From assembly GCA_024305745.1 (NCBI GenBank), contig JAHRBS010000007.1:2542001-2606000 (forward strand): a DNA stretch of 64,000 nucleotides, given 5' to 3'. The stretch's first letter is position 1, and every line of letters begins with the position of its first letter. This DNA comes from Polyporus tsugae (Eukaryota; Basidiomycota; Agaricomycetes; Polyporales; Polyporaceae). Of the stretch, positions 43,555 through 56,700 are shown in pieces. The notes under the pieces were generated by a model. The model saw only the letters and a program-made list of their open reading frames with translations, had not been told where the DNA came from and searched no databases. The position numbers were made by a program, and so were the translations under genes.

Positions 43555-46500
43555 ATGGCTGCTCGCCGCCCCCCGTCCCGCGCGAGGACGACTGCTTCTT
43601 CTTCTATGCCCCCACCCCAGGCTGCTCACATCAGGCCCCGCTCCGCGCTTCAGAAATCCGATTCCTCTCACCGATCAACCACATCCGCCGACCATGGCCC
43701 GGACGCGGACCCCTCCAATGCCACCAGGGGCGCGTCATCTTCCCAAACGAGACTCGCAGCTGGAGACTCAGAGGCGAACATTAAGGTTGTCATTCGCTGT
43801 CGCCGTCGTTCCGAGCGCGAAATCCAAGAAAACTCTCCCATCATTGTCACCACAAACGGTGCCAGAAGCGAGGACATCACTATCGAATCATCTGTCCCCA
43901 CCACTAGCTTCGGCGTCGTGGCACTCCCCACCACGCGGACGTACCCTTTCGACATGGTGTTTGGTCCCGAAGCTGATCAAGCTACTGTCTACAACGACGC
44001 CGTCCATCCCATGCTCCAAGAAGTCCTGATGGGATACAACTGCACCTTGTTCGCATACGGACAAACTGGTACCGGCAAGACGTAAGTAGAGATTGCTGAT
44101 GTGTGGAATTTATCTTTTCTCACCGCCCCCAATAGGCATACCATGCAGGGTGATCTAGCCACTACCCCAATGGGTAACCCGTCCCAACTAGCAGGGATGA
44201 TCCCTCGCGCCCTCTTTAAGCTCTTCCAACACCTCGAAGCCACCGCCACAGACTTCAGCGTGAAGATCTCCTTCGTGGAACTTTACAATGAAGAACTCCG
44301 AGACCTCCTCGCACCAGATCTCGCTGCTCCGTCTGGGTCGAACCAGCCCATGGGCATGGGAGCTCACAAAGATGCTTCCCAACAGGTTAACCTAAAACTT
44401 TTCGACGACGCTAAGAAGGGAGGTGTCATCATCCAGGGCCTGGAAGAGACCCCTGTTCGGACTGTTACGGACGCGCTCGCCCTCCTTACGAAGGGCAGCC
44501 ACCGGAGACAGATCGCGGCGACCAAGTTTAACGACCACTCCAGTCGATCCCACTCCGTATTCTCCATTACGGTTCACTCCACCACCGCATCCTCCTCCGG
44601 CGAGGGTCTTCTCCGCGTCGGAAAACTCAACCTCGTCGACCTCGCAGGGTCTGAGAACATCGGTCGTTCTGGTGCCGAGAACAAGCGTGCAAGGGAAGCT
44701 GGTATGATCAACCAGAGTCTTCTAACACTCGGCCGAGTGATCAACGCTCTCGTTGATAACTCTTCCCACGTACCATACCGGTAAGTTCAGCAACCTTTCT
44801 TCCTTGACCGGCGTTGACTGATTGCCACCCAGCGAGTCGAAGCTCACCCGTCTACTGCAAGACTCCCTTGGAGGTCGCACCAAGACCTGCATCATCGCGA
44901 CGGTCTCGCCTGCCCGCTCGAATATGGAGGAGACCCTTTCAACGCTCGACTACGCTATGCGCGCGAAGTCGATCAAGAACCGACCAGAGGTGAACCAGCA
45001 GATGACACGCAACGCCCTCATCAAGGACTATGTCGCTGAGATCACACGACTGCACGCGGACCTTCGCGCCGTGCGTGAGAAGAGCGGGATCATCGTCTCC
45101 GAGGAGAGCTGGGCCAAGATGACGGCGGAGCAGGAGCTCAAGGAGACGGAGCGGCTCGAGGCGATCAAGCAGATCGAGATCCTGGAAGGGCAGATGAAGG
45201 CTGTTAGGGAAGAGTTCGAAGAGGCGATGACTCTGCTCGCGCAGACTAACGAGGAGCTGCGCGTCACGAAGGACAGGCTTGAGGGGACGACCATGGAGCT
45301 CCTTGGGACGAGACAACAGCTTTCTGCTGTGGAAGGCGCCTTGGAGGAGGAGGTCGTTGTCCGCCAAGCTCACCAGACCACTGAGCAGGCTCTACTTGGG
45401 GTTGTCCAGGAGTGGAAGGGTGTTGCTCATCAGTATGAGGGCGATGTCGCCGGTCTATTTGGGAAGCTCGGTAAACTGATCGTTTACTCAGGGTATTCTG
45501 GTCGCTCACTCCTCTTTTAGAGCGCAAGGCTGCAGCGTTCGGTGAAAGCATAAAAGTAGTCAACACTCACAGCAAAACGCTCTCGAACGAGTCCCAGACG
45601 ATGTCCTCGAAGGTGGACACCTTCATGAAGGCCGCCACCCAACACCTCAACAAGGTCAAGACCGAGACGGAGCATTTCCAGGCCAAGGAGATCGAGGCGC
45701 TCACAGCGATCTCCAATCGCATCAAGGAGCAGCTCGAGAAGGTCCAGGAGTCGTTGAAGCTCATTCATGCCAAAGAAGACGCGTCCAAGGAGACCATCGA
45801 CACCATGAAAACAACGATCACCGAGGCGGAGGACAGCATGAAGTCCGGTTTCGCTGCGTACGCGGAGGAGTTGCGTCAACATTGCGAATTCATCTGCCAA
45901 GAGGCCGAGACATCGAGCGTGGCTAGCTGTACCGCTGTACGCTCTTCCTAACTTTGTTTGCTTGCCTTCAACTGACTGCGTGTAATAGGTTGAGAAAGCC
46001 TTCCAAGACCTCGGCACGCTCACGGAGGCCATCAAACAAGAAGCTCTCGAGTTCATCGCGACGGAACGCAAGACCCTCCAAGAAGCGAAGGCGCTCGCGG
46101 ACAACACGACCAACACCGAGATCCTCCGCCTCAAGCAGCAGAACGCCCTTCTCACTCGCTTGCTGGAAACCGAACGTATTGAAGCGAAGCGCTCTGCAGA
46201 CGCACTGCTGGAACGTATCACTGGCCTCCTCGGCGACTATACGAACGAGCGCGATCGTAGCCTTCGTGAAACGTTCTCCGAAATGACGCAAAGCAACACC
46301 GCGGCAGAGCACGAGATGCAGCAGCTTGGTCAGAGGCAGGGACAGCAGCTCGACGCCGCTGTCTCGCGTGGCAGCCAATGGAGCGAGCATCTCACGAAGA
46401 GGGGCGTCGAGGGCAAGAGGTTACGAGATGGAGGTATCAAGGTAGGCTCTGGTGAAACACTTGGTTGAATGTGTGCGCTAACCCACATGACAGTCTGTAA

Positions 46501-47420
46501 ACTCTGCCAAGCAGTCGATCCGTGACGGCCTTGCCGAAGTGCAAGAAGCAATCTCGTCATCGACCAACGACTTCACTCAGGAGGTGCAGCGTATCATCCA
46601 GAGCTCGAGTACCACCCTCGCGCAAGGTGTGTGTACTCGTATTTTCTGGTTTCTCCGCCATACGCTGACCAATTCCTTCACAGCGTTTGACCGCGAACAC
46701 CGCGCGAAGCGTGCACGGCTCGAGGCGACAGATGGCCTCGCAACGGAAGCGCAGTCAGGTTACCGCTTTGTGCAACGTGGCATCGCGTCAACGTCGAGAG
46801 CTATCGAGGGCTCAACAAGTCGCATCTTCTCGGAAACTTCTGGCATGGCTACGGCGGTCGACGCTCTCAATGTTGCTGCGACAACAACACTCGGGAGCAT
46901 CCGCCGTGCGACTCACAGCCTTGCAGAGGAGGGAGCAAGAGAAGACAAGTCTACAGGCTTGACTCCGCGCAAGCGCAGCCGGCGAGTCGTCGAAGACCTC
47001 CCGCCCACTGAGAACCGAGACGTTCTCGTCCGCCGCTTCAGGTCGAAAGGCGTGTCTTCTGTGGGCAGCGAGACCTTCCTTGCCGAGCACCTACCATTGC
47101 CAGAGGGTGAAGCCGACTCCCCGGCGTTGAACGGTATGGTGGTCGACTCTCCCGTAGACGTTAACCGGCCTATTTCAGACGAAGAGAACCGCTTCGAGCC
47201 CACCCCCACAAATTCCCCACCTCCGCTCGTGAAGTCGTTGGCATCGTCTTCCTCTTCATCGACATCCGCGTCAACGACGGAGTCTATCCCTATCACTACT
47301 ATCCCTTTGATACCTGCACTCAAGCAGCCATCCAAGCTGGGCACCCTGACTGAGCGGTCGACCAATGTCGGCATACGCACACGATCGCAGCGCACCAGGC
47401 GTACGATTGCACCACGATAA
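43555..47420 (+). CDS. Kinesin-5 (BimC/Cut7/Eg5) mitotic motor
   Basis: Tetrameric motor that pushes spindle poles apart. Seven or so exons, about 1,180 residues. Disordered Ser/Pro-rich N-tail, then the motor: [34 protein letters not shown]-loop [29 protein letters not shown], switch [14 protein letters not shown], switch [20 protein letters not shown], then [35 protein letters not shown], and the neck [23 protein letters not shown] segment ([19 protein letters not shown]). A long coiled-coil stalk follows. In the tail, [19 protein letters not shown] matches the BimC box with its Cdk1-type TPxK site. The C-terminus is Arg-rich ([16 protein letters not shown]). [16 protein letters not shown] and HTMQG are class-typical of kinesin-5. 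The start uses a strong CCACCATGG context. Confidence 0.95.
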
Positions 47421-47907
47421 CACACGTTTCTCGTATTCATCTATGTAGTACTGTAATATCTCATGCCTTGGTTTCCCAGACTGCACGGGACGTTTCGTTC
47501 GATTTGTCTTTAACTATATTCCTATTACTTCCTCAGTTTGCACCGTGCTGTCGCTGTCGTTTGCATTGTAATCATCTACCATGGCGAGACCAGAATTTTA
47601 CAGCTTTCCGTCTGAATCGTTCACGACTCTCCCAGCACGATGGTATATGTCCTGCGTGTCACTCACGATGAGCCTGTTCATGATGCATGCTCGGAGCACC
47701 AGTGAGCTTGAACGCTTGCAATTGTGATCAGAAAGAGCTCTGAGTACTGAGTACTAGCCCCGCAACATGTCTGCTGACGTAATCACTTACGAGTCAACTG
47801 TGCGCTGCCAGGTCGCACCGCCCACTGCCACTCACCTAGTAGCTGTCTATCTCTCCTCTTGGTGTATATCTCCTGTATTCCTCTCTATCTGGCCCACTAC
47901 CTCCACC
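47421..47907. other. Kinesin-5 3' region and VPS55 promoter
   Basis: About 490 bases between two plus-strand genes. No gene is supported; the in-frame upstream Met at 47767 is not used because the conserved VPS55 start lies at 47908. Confidence 0.55.
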
Positions 47908-48479
47908 ATGGCAAATGCGGGCATAAAGAGTTCGTACTCTTATTTCTGGAGCTATCTCCGGGCCCATACTCAAACGCGGGTCGTAGCGGTCATCCTGCTC
48001 TCGTTCGTGTTGGCAGTAGGCTTCCTGCTCGTCATCCTCTCGTGCGCGTTGTGGGCGAACTGGCTTCCCTTGCTCGTCGGTGCGTAGTGTCGCCCTAAAC
48101 TTATCGGAAGTTACTTGCATCTGAAGCTCAGATCGTGGTTCGTTTCAGCCCTGACGTTCGTCCTTGCGCCACTTCCGAACGTGGTGTTCACCCGCTGCGG
48201 GGGAGACGACTTCTCGGCCGAATACGATGCTTCAGGACCCGTAGACCTTGGTCGTTTCATCACCGCGACAGTTGTTGTAACCGGGTTCGCGCTCCCGCTA
48301 GTGCTTGCGCATTCGGAGGTGATCACGAAGGGGGCCTGTGCGATGTCTATTGCTGGTGGAGGGTGCGTCCATGTTTCATCGCGCTCTCACCTGTCCTTGA
48401 CCGTCTCCACAGTCTTGTATATGGTACTATCATGGCGTATAGCCAAACCTTCAAGGAAGGGGACTCGGACTTCGATTAA
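47908..48479 (+). CDS. VPS55: Vacuolar protein sorting protein VPS55 (LEPROT/OB-RGRP family)
   Basis: Four-helix endosomal membrane protein that acts with Vps68 in late-endosome to vacuole traffic. Exons 47908-48079, 48149-48362 and 48413-48479 join to 150 residues. The start MANAGIKSSYSYFWSYLR leads into helix 1 (VVAVILLSFVLAVGFLLVIL), helix 2 around LTFVLAPLPNVVFTRCGG, then the family signature SGPVDLGRFITATVVVTG, FALPLVLAHSEVITKGA, MSIAGGGLVYGTIMAYSQTF and an acidic end GDSDFD. The N-terminus is longer than in yeast Vps55 but usual for basidiomycetes. Start chosen by the CCACCATGG context; the upstream Met at 47767 would add a tail not seen in the family. Confidence 0.94.
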
Positions 48480-48670
48480 TGGTATATGCATCCCACTGGA
48501 GGACGACTGGACAATTATTATACGACTCCTCCCCCGGCCGTTGTACACTATCGTACTGCTATCCGTCCATCGTGACATCAAAAATTGACACCCCACGAGA
48601 GATATTGCAAGGGCAGTCCAGGGTCATAAATTAGCGGTGAGTGATATAAAGTCAAGGGAGTGCTAGTATA

Positions 48671-51600
48671 CTATGGTTGGACGTCTATGCGCATCTTGCC
48701 ATGGCCAACCTGTTTGGGCTCCCCAGATCGGGCGAGGGTGTATACTTCCGCCGAAAAGTCGAAGCGTCCGCACGCAATGAACGTGATAGGCGTCTCGATG
48801 TCATATGTCTCTCCCTTTGCTAGTCGTCCGACAGGAATGTGGACGAGCTCGCCCTGGAAGATGACATGCTCGGCAGGCTCCAAGTCGAGGTTAAGGGTCA
48901 GCACAAGATCGGACGCTGGGGACACAAAAATCAGTGAGTGTCAATCATAGAGAAGGTGGACAAATAAACGCACGTGAAAGATTTATGATGGAGGTTCGCA
49001 AGTAGACAAACTCGTTGGGTGATGGCAAGTACTTAGTTCCTGGGGGATCCACTGGAACTGGTTGCGCGTTTCCCTCCTCGTCGTACCTAACGAGAGTCGT
49101 CCGAACCCGCGCGGTCTCCACCCGAAGTGCCTCCAGCATAGGAAGAGTCATTCGTTGCTGGCGCAGTGACAAGTCTCCTGCTCGCGTACCGCCGGTCTGT
49201 GCCATGCTCGGTCAGATGAGAACGAACGAGGCGTATAGCACGAGCGTACCTCATGCCACTTCCCATGCACAACCTTGAAGAGCTCCTCTCTGTACCAGAA
49301 GAGTTCACGTTGCGATCGCTCTTCTTCCGGTGACAGCTTCGAGGCTGAAACGACGTATTGTCGATCCGACAACATTGGTATCGGTCTTGACACATGCTCC
49401 TCCGAGAGCAAAATCTTCTTGATCGGTAGTACGATACGAGACGTTGATCCCGGAGGTACGAGGGATGTGATGCTCGCAGGCTCGACACCTATAGAATTGT
49501 TACATTGCGCTCTTCAAGGACCGCGGACGATCACGGACCTTCTTGTTTGCGCTCAAATGTCACTTCGAACGGCAAACCATACGTATTCCGCACTTCGATG
49601 GAGAATATGCACCAGTCCGCGATGTCGCCGACGTGCAGTAACGACTTCCGAGTCTTTGCATCCAAGAAGTCCTCGTCGTCAGCGCTCGGTGGTAACGTTG
49701 TCGTCGCCCCCGTGTAGGAAAGGATGTCCATCGCATCACACTCGAGCATGTGATACACGGTGACCAACACGGGGTATGATAACTGGCGAGTATGGAAGGC
49801 TCCGGCTGGTGTCACGAGGCTCTCCTGTGGCCGCTTCACGTACGCATAGGAGGCATGAATTGCACCGTTTGCACTACAAGGACCATGAGCGTGAACGCCG
49901 GGGGAGGACACGACGACAGTACACTCACCAGCCAACCTTGCCAAAGCAGTGGACCGTAATCACCCTCTTCTGCCCAGGACCTATCTCTTGCGGTTCACGC
50001 TCACGGTCCCAAGTAAACACTGGTCGATGAACGAGATCATACTCCGTCTCATAGGTATCGAAGACAGACAAATCTCCTTCCGCAAGGGCTTGTTGGGCAG
50101 GTGCGATGGTAGAATCGTCAAATGTCAAGTGGATCAGGTCGACGGGCAAAGACGAAACGTTCTCCAGCGTGATACGGATCGTAGACCTGCATCGGTCAGT
50201 TAATAACATATTTGTGAATCATCGTGAGGACTCACATCTCGCCATTGTACAACATGACCGCACCGTGTGTCAACGACGTTCGTCGTATCCGTAGGAGAGG
50301 TTGTTCCGGCACGACGGTGCACTCAACGAAGCGTATTGTTGGCTTGTTCACCGTCGACGTCGAAACCGTAACCTGGGTACTCCCCCTCTTGCTAGACTTC
50401 TCCCATGGTCGCGAGGCCAGGCCAGAGTGTTTTGACCTTCCGGTCTCGCACTCGATGGCCCCTCGTCTACACGATCGACGCTCCTCCTCTTCCTCCGTAG
50501 ATAAAGGCAAGATGAACTCGCGCGACATGCCTCCAGGAGCTTGTACTATGCAGCCGCGGATCACGAGTGTGCCAGCTTCTGCTGCCTTTCCAGTCATGGT
50601 CATCGGGTGGTACGAGTTAGCAGGCACGATAACTGGTGACCCTTTCGATGAGAACGAGACACCCGATGTGCTGTTCAATGCGACATTTTGAGTCCATTGC
50701 GTTTATCAAGACACAGTACGGACACGAACCTGAGCTGCACATTTTGCAAGTCGAGGTCGAACACGTATGGATTCCGTAACGTCACGACCAATTCGAAGGG
50801 TTCATTCTGCACGAGCATGGTTTTGGTCTACACTCAATGGTTAGGGATAGCTCTTCGTCTAAAAATATTGGAGAAATCTATTACCTGGCTTGACATCGTC
50901 TTCCTCGGGTTATACAGGAACAGGTCTTTCTTGCCACTGATGATCGCTCCAGGAGCGGCCGAAGCATGCGCTAGAATTGAGATCGGCTTCTCGAGCGGTA
51001 ACCTCACGAGGGGCAGTCTGATATTTTAAGTTAGTTCATATAGGTGTTGCAAGTAATTATGTACTGACGGCAATATCTCGATGCTAACGATGGGTTGACC
51101 GGACCAGTAATCAACCGCCCGTCGGTCTCCTCTCCGCTTCGCAGTCGCTAATGCCCTAGTCGCTGTACTGTATAACGAATGCTGGTCGCGTGCATGCATT
51201 ACTGGATAGAGCAATTTCAAGGCGGACAAGGAGAACTGGGCAACGGAGGGGTAGTCTATGAAATGTCAACATCGGCGCATCGAGGGAGATCAACAGAGGC
51301 ACAGACCTGGGAGTGCTTCAGCAATACCGATGGCCTCTCGGATGATGTCAATCTGAAGTTCAGGCCAGCCGAATGGCTCTTGCAATGACCGAGCCAGCTC
51401 TTCGTCCTGTTCGCCCTCCTCACTTTGGGACGCTTGGCTGTTTCGGTCAGGCATGCCTGTTTCGACCAACTTGACGGCCTCGAGATCGATGCCATGCACC
51501 TTGCAGACGTGCTTCACGATGTGCAGGACGCTCTCGTTGCCTTCTGTCCGCTCGTTCTCTCGGATACCCACCGTGCCCTGGGAGGTCCCAACGTTGAGCG

Positions 51601-53452
51601 CGTTGCTCCGGTTCCCAAGCCCTGCGCTTAGCACTCGCGCACTGCCCATGCCACTTTCCTCGCGCCCGCACACGACCATATCCATGAGACATGCGAGCGC
51701 CTCCCGTAGCACGTAAGCCTCCTTCCGCACATGGCCTAACGCGCCGTACATCGCTGCAATGTACTCCAATATCCGCATCCGCTCTCGTGCGTCGAGATGG
51801 GCGAACCAAGGACCATGAGCCTGGGAGATGGATGCAGCAATCTGCGCGCGGGTGATACCTGTGATAGACGTCAGCCGTTCGAGACTTGCGTATGAGTTCC
51901 GGGCGGCGGAGTTTGATACAGGGGAGGCGTTGTTGGACAGGGTAGCCGGGAGGAAGAGCGAGGGACTAGGCTGAAGCATAGCGGTGAAAGCAAAGGGGCC
52001 CCAGCCTTTTGAAGACCAGACAGAATAGAGGAGGGTGCTATGTCGTAGGACTGAAGAACAATAAAGATAGGCAAGAAGAGAAAGGGTAGCCTCAGGTTCG
52101 GAGGTGGGTGAAGTCTTTTGGTAGAGACCGACCGCTTGCGTGAGCTTGTCCGCGATATCGTGCCAGGGATCTTTATCGTCAGCAGCTCCATTCTGTTCAT
52201 TAAATGAGTGCCCGTCCGAAAATTAACAGTTAATCATACCGACAATACCATGTGTCGAAGCCCATGCTTCGACGACTGGGATCGTGGCAAGCCCCTCCAA
52301 GGCTGCAGCATGCCACGGTGCATCCTGCGGAGACTTGAACAGAGCAATCGCCTCGTTGTACCTATAACCGGGATGAGCGAGCACGGAAAGTAGCTACAGC
52401 ATGATCCTCACCATATTGTAGCTTCTTCCAATCGGCCTGCTAATAGGAAGAAGTCGGCGAGTACCTTGAACAACCGGCCATGAGATGAAGCAGCTCCGAT
52501 CGTAGAAAGACGCTTCTTGTTTGGTAAAGACGGGGTTGGAGGCAAACTGGAGTGACGACTCGGTAATAGCGTTGGACCCATGGTCATCGTTCGCTTCAGA
52601 CCTAACGGAGTTTTCGATCGCGGACCGTTCAGCTCAGGCTGGCTATTGTGAGAGGGAAGGGGAGGTAGGGAATCGCGTCGCGGTTCGTCATCCAAGGACC
52701 TCGGCAACTCCGAAGTTGGTGGAAGTGTGGGGAATAGGGAGCCGTTGAGATACTCGTTTCCGAGGGGACTCTCCAGAGTTTGCATCTAGTCACAAGGTCA
52801 AGACCACGACCAGACGCACATGAAAGAATACGAACCACAGTTGCAAGTTCAACAAGCACTTTCGAGCATAGATCAGCGACCAAAGTACCGATGTATGTGC
52901 CCTTGTGTCCCATGATGCTCGGGATGACCGCCAGACCGTCGAGGCCGTCCCCAAGATTGATATTTGTGGTGCTGTCGCTCTCCTCGAAGACAAAACAGTT
53001 GCAGGCGAGGGGAAACATTGAGCCATGGGGGAAAGCCTCGTGGATGGCCGTCTGGAACTGAACAAGGATAGTTGCAAGGGAGTCGTTTGGGGCGCAGGAT
53101 GCAATGCCTACTACGGCAAGGGGGAAGTCAGAAGTGCGGAATAGCGAGAGCGGTACATGGTTGTCAGCGGGTGGATGTGAGGGATAGCTCAGGTGCAGAT
53201 GTCCGCTCGCAAGCTGGTGGTTGGGCATAAATCGGGCTGCGGGCGAAATGAGTTTGGGTAACGGAGATGAGACCAGCCAGGACCCGACGTACACCGCTCG
53301 TCCTTGACGTCCGTGGTTAAGTCGCCTAACCGGATGGTGTCAATGTTCCTAATCTCTTGCACCCATCTCTCGAAGGTCGATCGGCGAATGTTCCCGACGG
53401 GTAGGAGAAGTATGCGGATTCTTGCGAGAGAGCCATAGGCAAATGATTCCAT
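48671..53452 (-). CDS. TRS120: TRAPPII complex subunit TRS120 (TRAPPC9)
   Basis: Large subunit of the TRAPPII guanine-nucleotide exchange factor that activates Ypt31/32 (Rab11) at the late Golgi. Many exons, about 1,330 residues. The N-terminus MESFAYGSLARIRILLLPVG with NIRRSTFERWVQEIR is diagnostic. Further landmarks: HLHLSYPSHPPADNHVPLSL, GMTARPSR-equivalent IPSIMGHKGTYIGTL, then RLFKVLADFFLLAGRLEEAT with EAIALFKSPQDAPWHAAALE (TPR-like), ALDAR-type HLDARERMRILEYIAAMY, then a C-terminal half of Ig-like beta domains (EPFELVVTLRNPYVFDLDLQ, NSYHPMTMTGKAAEAGTLVI, STIRITLENVSSLPVDLIHL, VLTLNLDLEPAEHVIFQG) ending GKMRIDVQP. A Ser/Pro insert after residue about 200 is not conserved. It diverges from PIK1 across 306 bases. 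Confidence 0.93.
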
Positions 53453-53758
53453 GCAGAAAGAGTCTGGGTCGCTAGGAGGTGGGCAAGTTACAGAAATTAT
53501 AGAGGGGGACGGATAGCCGCAATGCTCCAGAGCAGTCTTAGGTCATAGAACGCGTGGAGTGGAGAGTGCGAGGAGGGGTGCCCAGCTGTGGCCCACCGGG
53601 GTCGGAGAGGAGGATGTGCAATGTGCAGGCGCTGAGCGCGTCGCGGGAGCCGTGAGCCTGAGATCGCCCAGCGTGCGGCCATGGCCCATGGCCAGTGGCC
53701 ACCGCTTCAAGTTCAATGTTGTGTTTGCTGTCGGGACATTCGTCCAGTGGCCCTCCCC
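53453..53758. promoter_or_regulatory. Divergent promoter, TRS120 / PIK1
   Basis: The 306 bases between the TRS120 ATG (minus) and the PIK1 ATG (plus). Repeated GGCCATGGCCCATGGCCAGTGGCC-like palindromic words sit at about 53679-53700. The two genes act at the same Golgi step, so shared control is plausible, not shown. Confidence 0.55.
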
Positions 53759-56700
53759 ATGTCGCATGCTCTGCTTCTCCGCCTCTTCCTGTCTCCTTCC
53801 TTCTTCTCTGTACACGTTGCTCTCCAATACCTCAGGATCTATGCCGACAATATCGGGATCACTTACTATTTAACACGGCGGCTTAGGGAGCTGAACACGC
53901 AGGAGTTGCGGGAAGTGTGGGGCTTCGTATGGTGACTCTTAAGTATCGTATTATCCAGGGGCGTTCCAATTAATGTCGCGAACACTCTAGTCATCTTGTT
54001 GTAACCAGACCGACACAATCCAAAGCCCTGGAGAGTTTTGTGGTCGAGATCTGCCACAAGTCTACACACATTGCTATGCTGGTATGTCCTCTTATTGACA
54101 ACATCTCAATCCCGGCTAAGGAAAGCAGACCTTATGGTATATGCAAGCATTCCTTAAAGACCTCTCCACGCAACATTCCAGCAATGCATCGTTCCTCGTC
54201 TGCCAACGAATCCTGCACGAATGTCACGAAATCATCTTTGGAGACCTTCCTTCCGTGCCTTACTCGTCTCTCTGTCCCCCCACCCACATAGGACCTTCGC
54301 GCAAGAAAGTGAGGCCTCATGTATCCCCTTCCATGGTCGGCATTGGGATGGTCTTAGCCGGTGTCCCTGGAATGCCTCAGCTCACAGAGATCATGGGACC
54401 TGTTGCAATCGAACAAGGTCGGGTCGACGAGCTGGGACAGGACATCAAGAGCATTGAACGGGGTGAGGACGGCGGGTCGATGGTACGAAGCCTATCCACG
54501 GCCTCAACCGCGGATAGTGGGGGCGACGTGGAGGACGACGATCCCATGGATTCTCCCGTGCCGAATGGAGAGCAACATTCCAGGGAAACGAGCTCCTCTC
54601 CTCAGCCACCCTCTGCCATCCCGAAACGGATGTCCCGCAGACAAACCGTTGGTGCGCACACGAGCCCCGCTCTGCCATTGCATCTACGCGAGGCGCGAAA
54701 GCCGAGGTTGTCGGAGGATCCGTTTGGCCAAGAAGACGCTCCTCCTACCCGTGCTGCTACTGTTGCTACCCCATTCCAGTCGACACCATCCTTCCCCTCT
54801 CGACATGCATACCGGCCAAACAGCCTGCCTGCAGCAGACCTTTTGTTACAGAAGTATGATTTTGCTTCACAGACGCATCTATTACGCGGTCATTTCTCTC
54901 GGTCCGAGGTGCGTTCCGCTTCATCTCGCGCCGTGAGCAACATGTCCAATGGATTATCAGGTACAATTTATACTTGCACTAGAGAACATCTGCAACAAAC
55001 TCTTGGTTGTCCCCAAGCCTGCTCGCGTCAGCGCTCTCCGTGCAGAACTGACCGGGCTGAACCACATGCTCCCTGCCGAGGTGAGTGCTGAGCGCCTTTC
55101 ACTGGGTTTGCGATTACGAGCCTCATTAAAATGGGCGTGATACTCAGATTTGCATGCCCATGTGGTGTTCCTCTTCGGACGAACCCCAACCATCATCGCA
55201 CAATATCCCTGAACCCCATCATCGAATAGTACGAATACCCCCGGGTGAAAGTGTCGTGCTCAACTCGGCTGAGCGCGCACCCTACCTCCTACTCATCGAG
55301 ATTCTTCATTCAGACCTCGACTTCGATCCAGCAAAGCGCAGTAACAAGGAGATCCTGAAGAAGATTGTCTTGAAGGAGAACGAGTCGAAGGGAACGTCTA
55401 AGGACCTTGTTACGTTTGCTTTTAACGGGTCGGCGAAGTCCAAGTCGACCATCGCTGTGCCTGACCATGTCAATGGTTCAGAAGCGGCTCTTGGTAATGA
55501 AGGCGGTGATGCTGGGGAAGGCATGTCGATACCTCGTTCTGCCTCTTCTTCCTCTGTGGTGTCCCCTTCAGAGCCACCAGAGGAAGAAGAAATCGATCTC
55601 GTAGAGCAGCTCTACGGCAACGAGAGTTCGCTCAAAGCGAGCAACCTCGATCTCTCCGACTCCATCGTGCTCCCTCCCGCCCTCAAGAACAAGGAACTCG
55701 ATATGGCCACCTGGTCTCGCGCATCGTCCAACCCCCAGACGCCCCAACACGACAAACCTGACCCCTTCTCCCCGCCTAACTTGTTTATAACCCCTTCTGC
55801 CCGACCCTCACGCTCGCCCCCAACAAGCGACCCTAGCACTCCGGCACGGCAACCCTCGCAGGGCCCGAGCCAACAGCGTGTTCTTTCCCTGGACGAGTAC
55901 TCGGAGCGGATGCGGACGGCTGCTGTCATGCTTGCTCAGCTCAACGCAAATCTCGCTCCCTCAGCTATCCCCGGCATGCCTGCGCCGCCCACCGACTCCT
56001 CCATCATCGGTGCTCCCTTACGGTGGCTTCCTGGCACAAGCTGGCTCACCGGCTCATATGCAAACGGCAATGGGCAGCCTGCAACACAGGGCGGAGCAGG
56101 TGGCGACACGACGACCTCTGCCCCGATGCGCATGAGGCTCCAGCCGTCCGATGCTGCCGCGATCCGGGACAGGATCATGGAGGAGATGCTGGCGTTGGAG
56201 GAGGAGCGCATGGCGCGCATGCGGGAGAACGGTGTCAACGAGAGCTCGCTGCAGATCATGCCCGTCAATGGGGACATGAAGACGGCGGAGGACGAGGGCA
56301 TCATCAGGCGAGAGCTGAGCAAGGTGGATCCATCTGCTGTCGTGTTCAGCGAATCGTGGGCGGCGAAGAAGGCGCGTGTTCGGCAGGCATCGCCTTATGG
56401 TCATCTCGGTATGATTATTTCTTTGTGAAATGTGCCGTGTGTGCTGATCAGATTTGTTGCGTAGCCAACTGGGATTGCGTCTCGGTTATCGTCAAGACCG
56501 GCGGCGACTTGAGGCAAGAGCAGCTTGCCGTCCAGCTCATCCAGGAGTTTGAGAATATCTGGAAAGAGGAGAACTGCCAGTGTTGGGTTCGATAGTACGT
56601 GCACTTCTCTGCAAATCCTTGGTGCCATTTTAACGAACGGGCTTCGCAGCTTCCGAATACTCATCACAGGCAACTCTTCCGGTCTCGTCGAGACAATTAC

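Noticed and set aside
38381..47420. Tandem duplication of kinesin genes
   Set aside because: One is kinesin-1 with an IAK tail, the other kinesin-5 with a BimC box; they are different ancient classes in opposite orientation.
47767..47907. Longer VPS55 start at 47767
   Set aside because: The added 47 residues are not family-like and the Met at 47908 has a strong start context.
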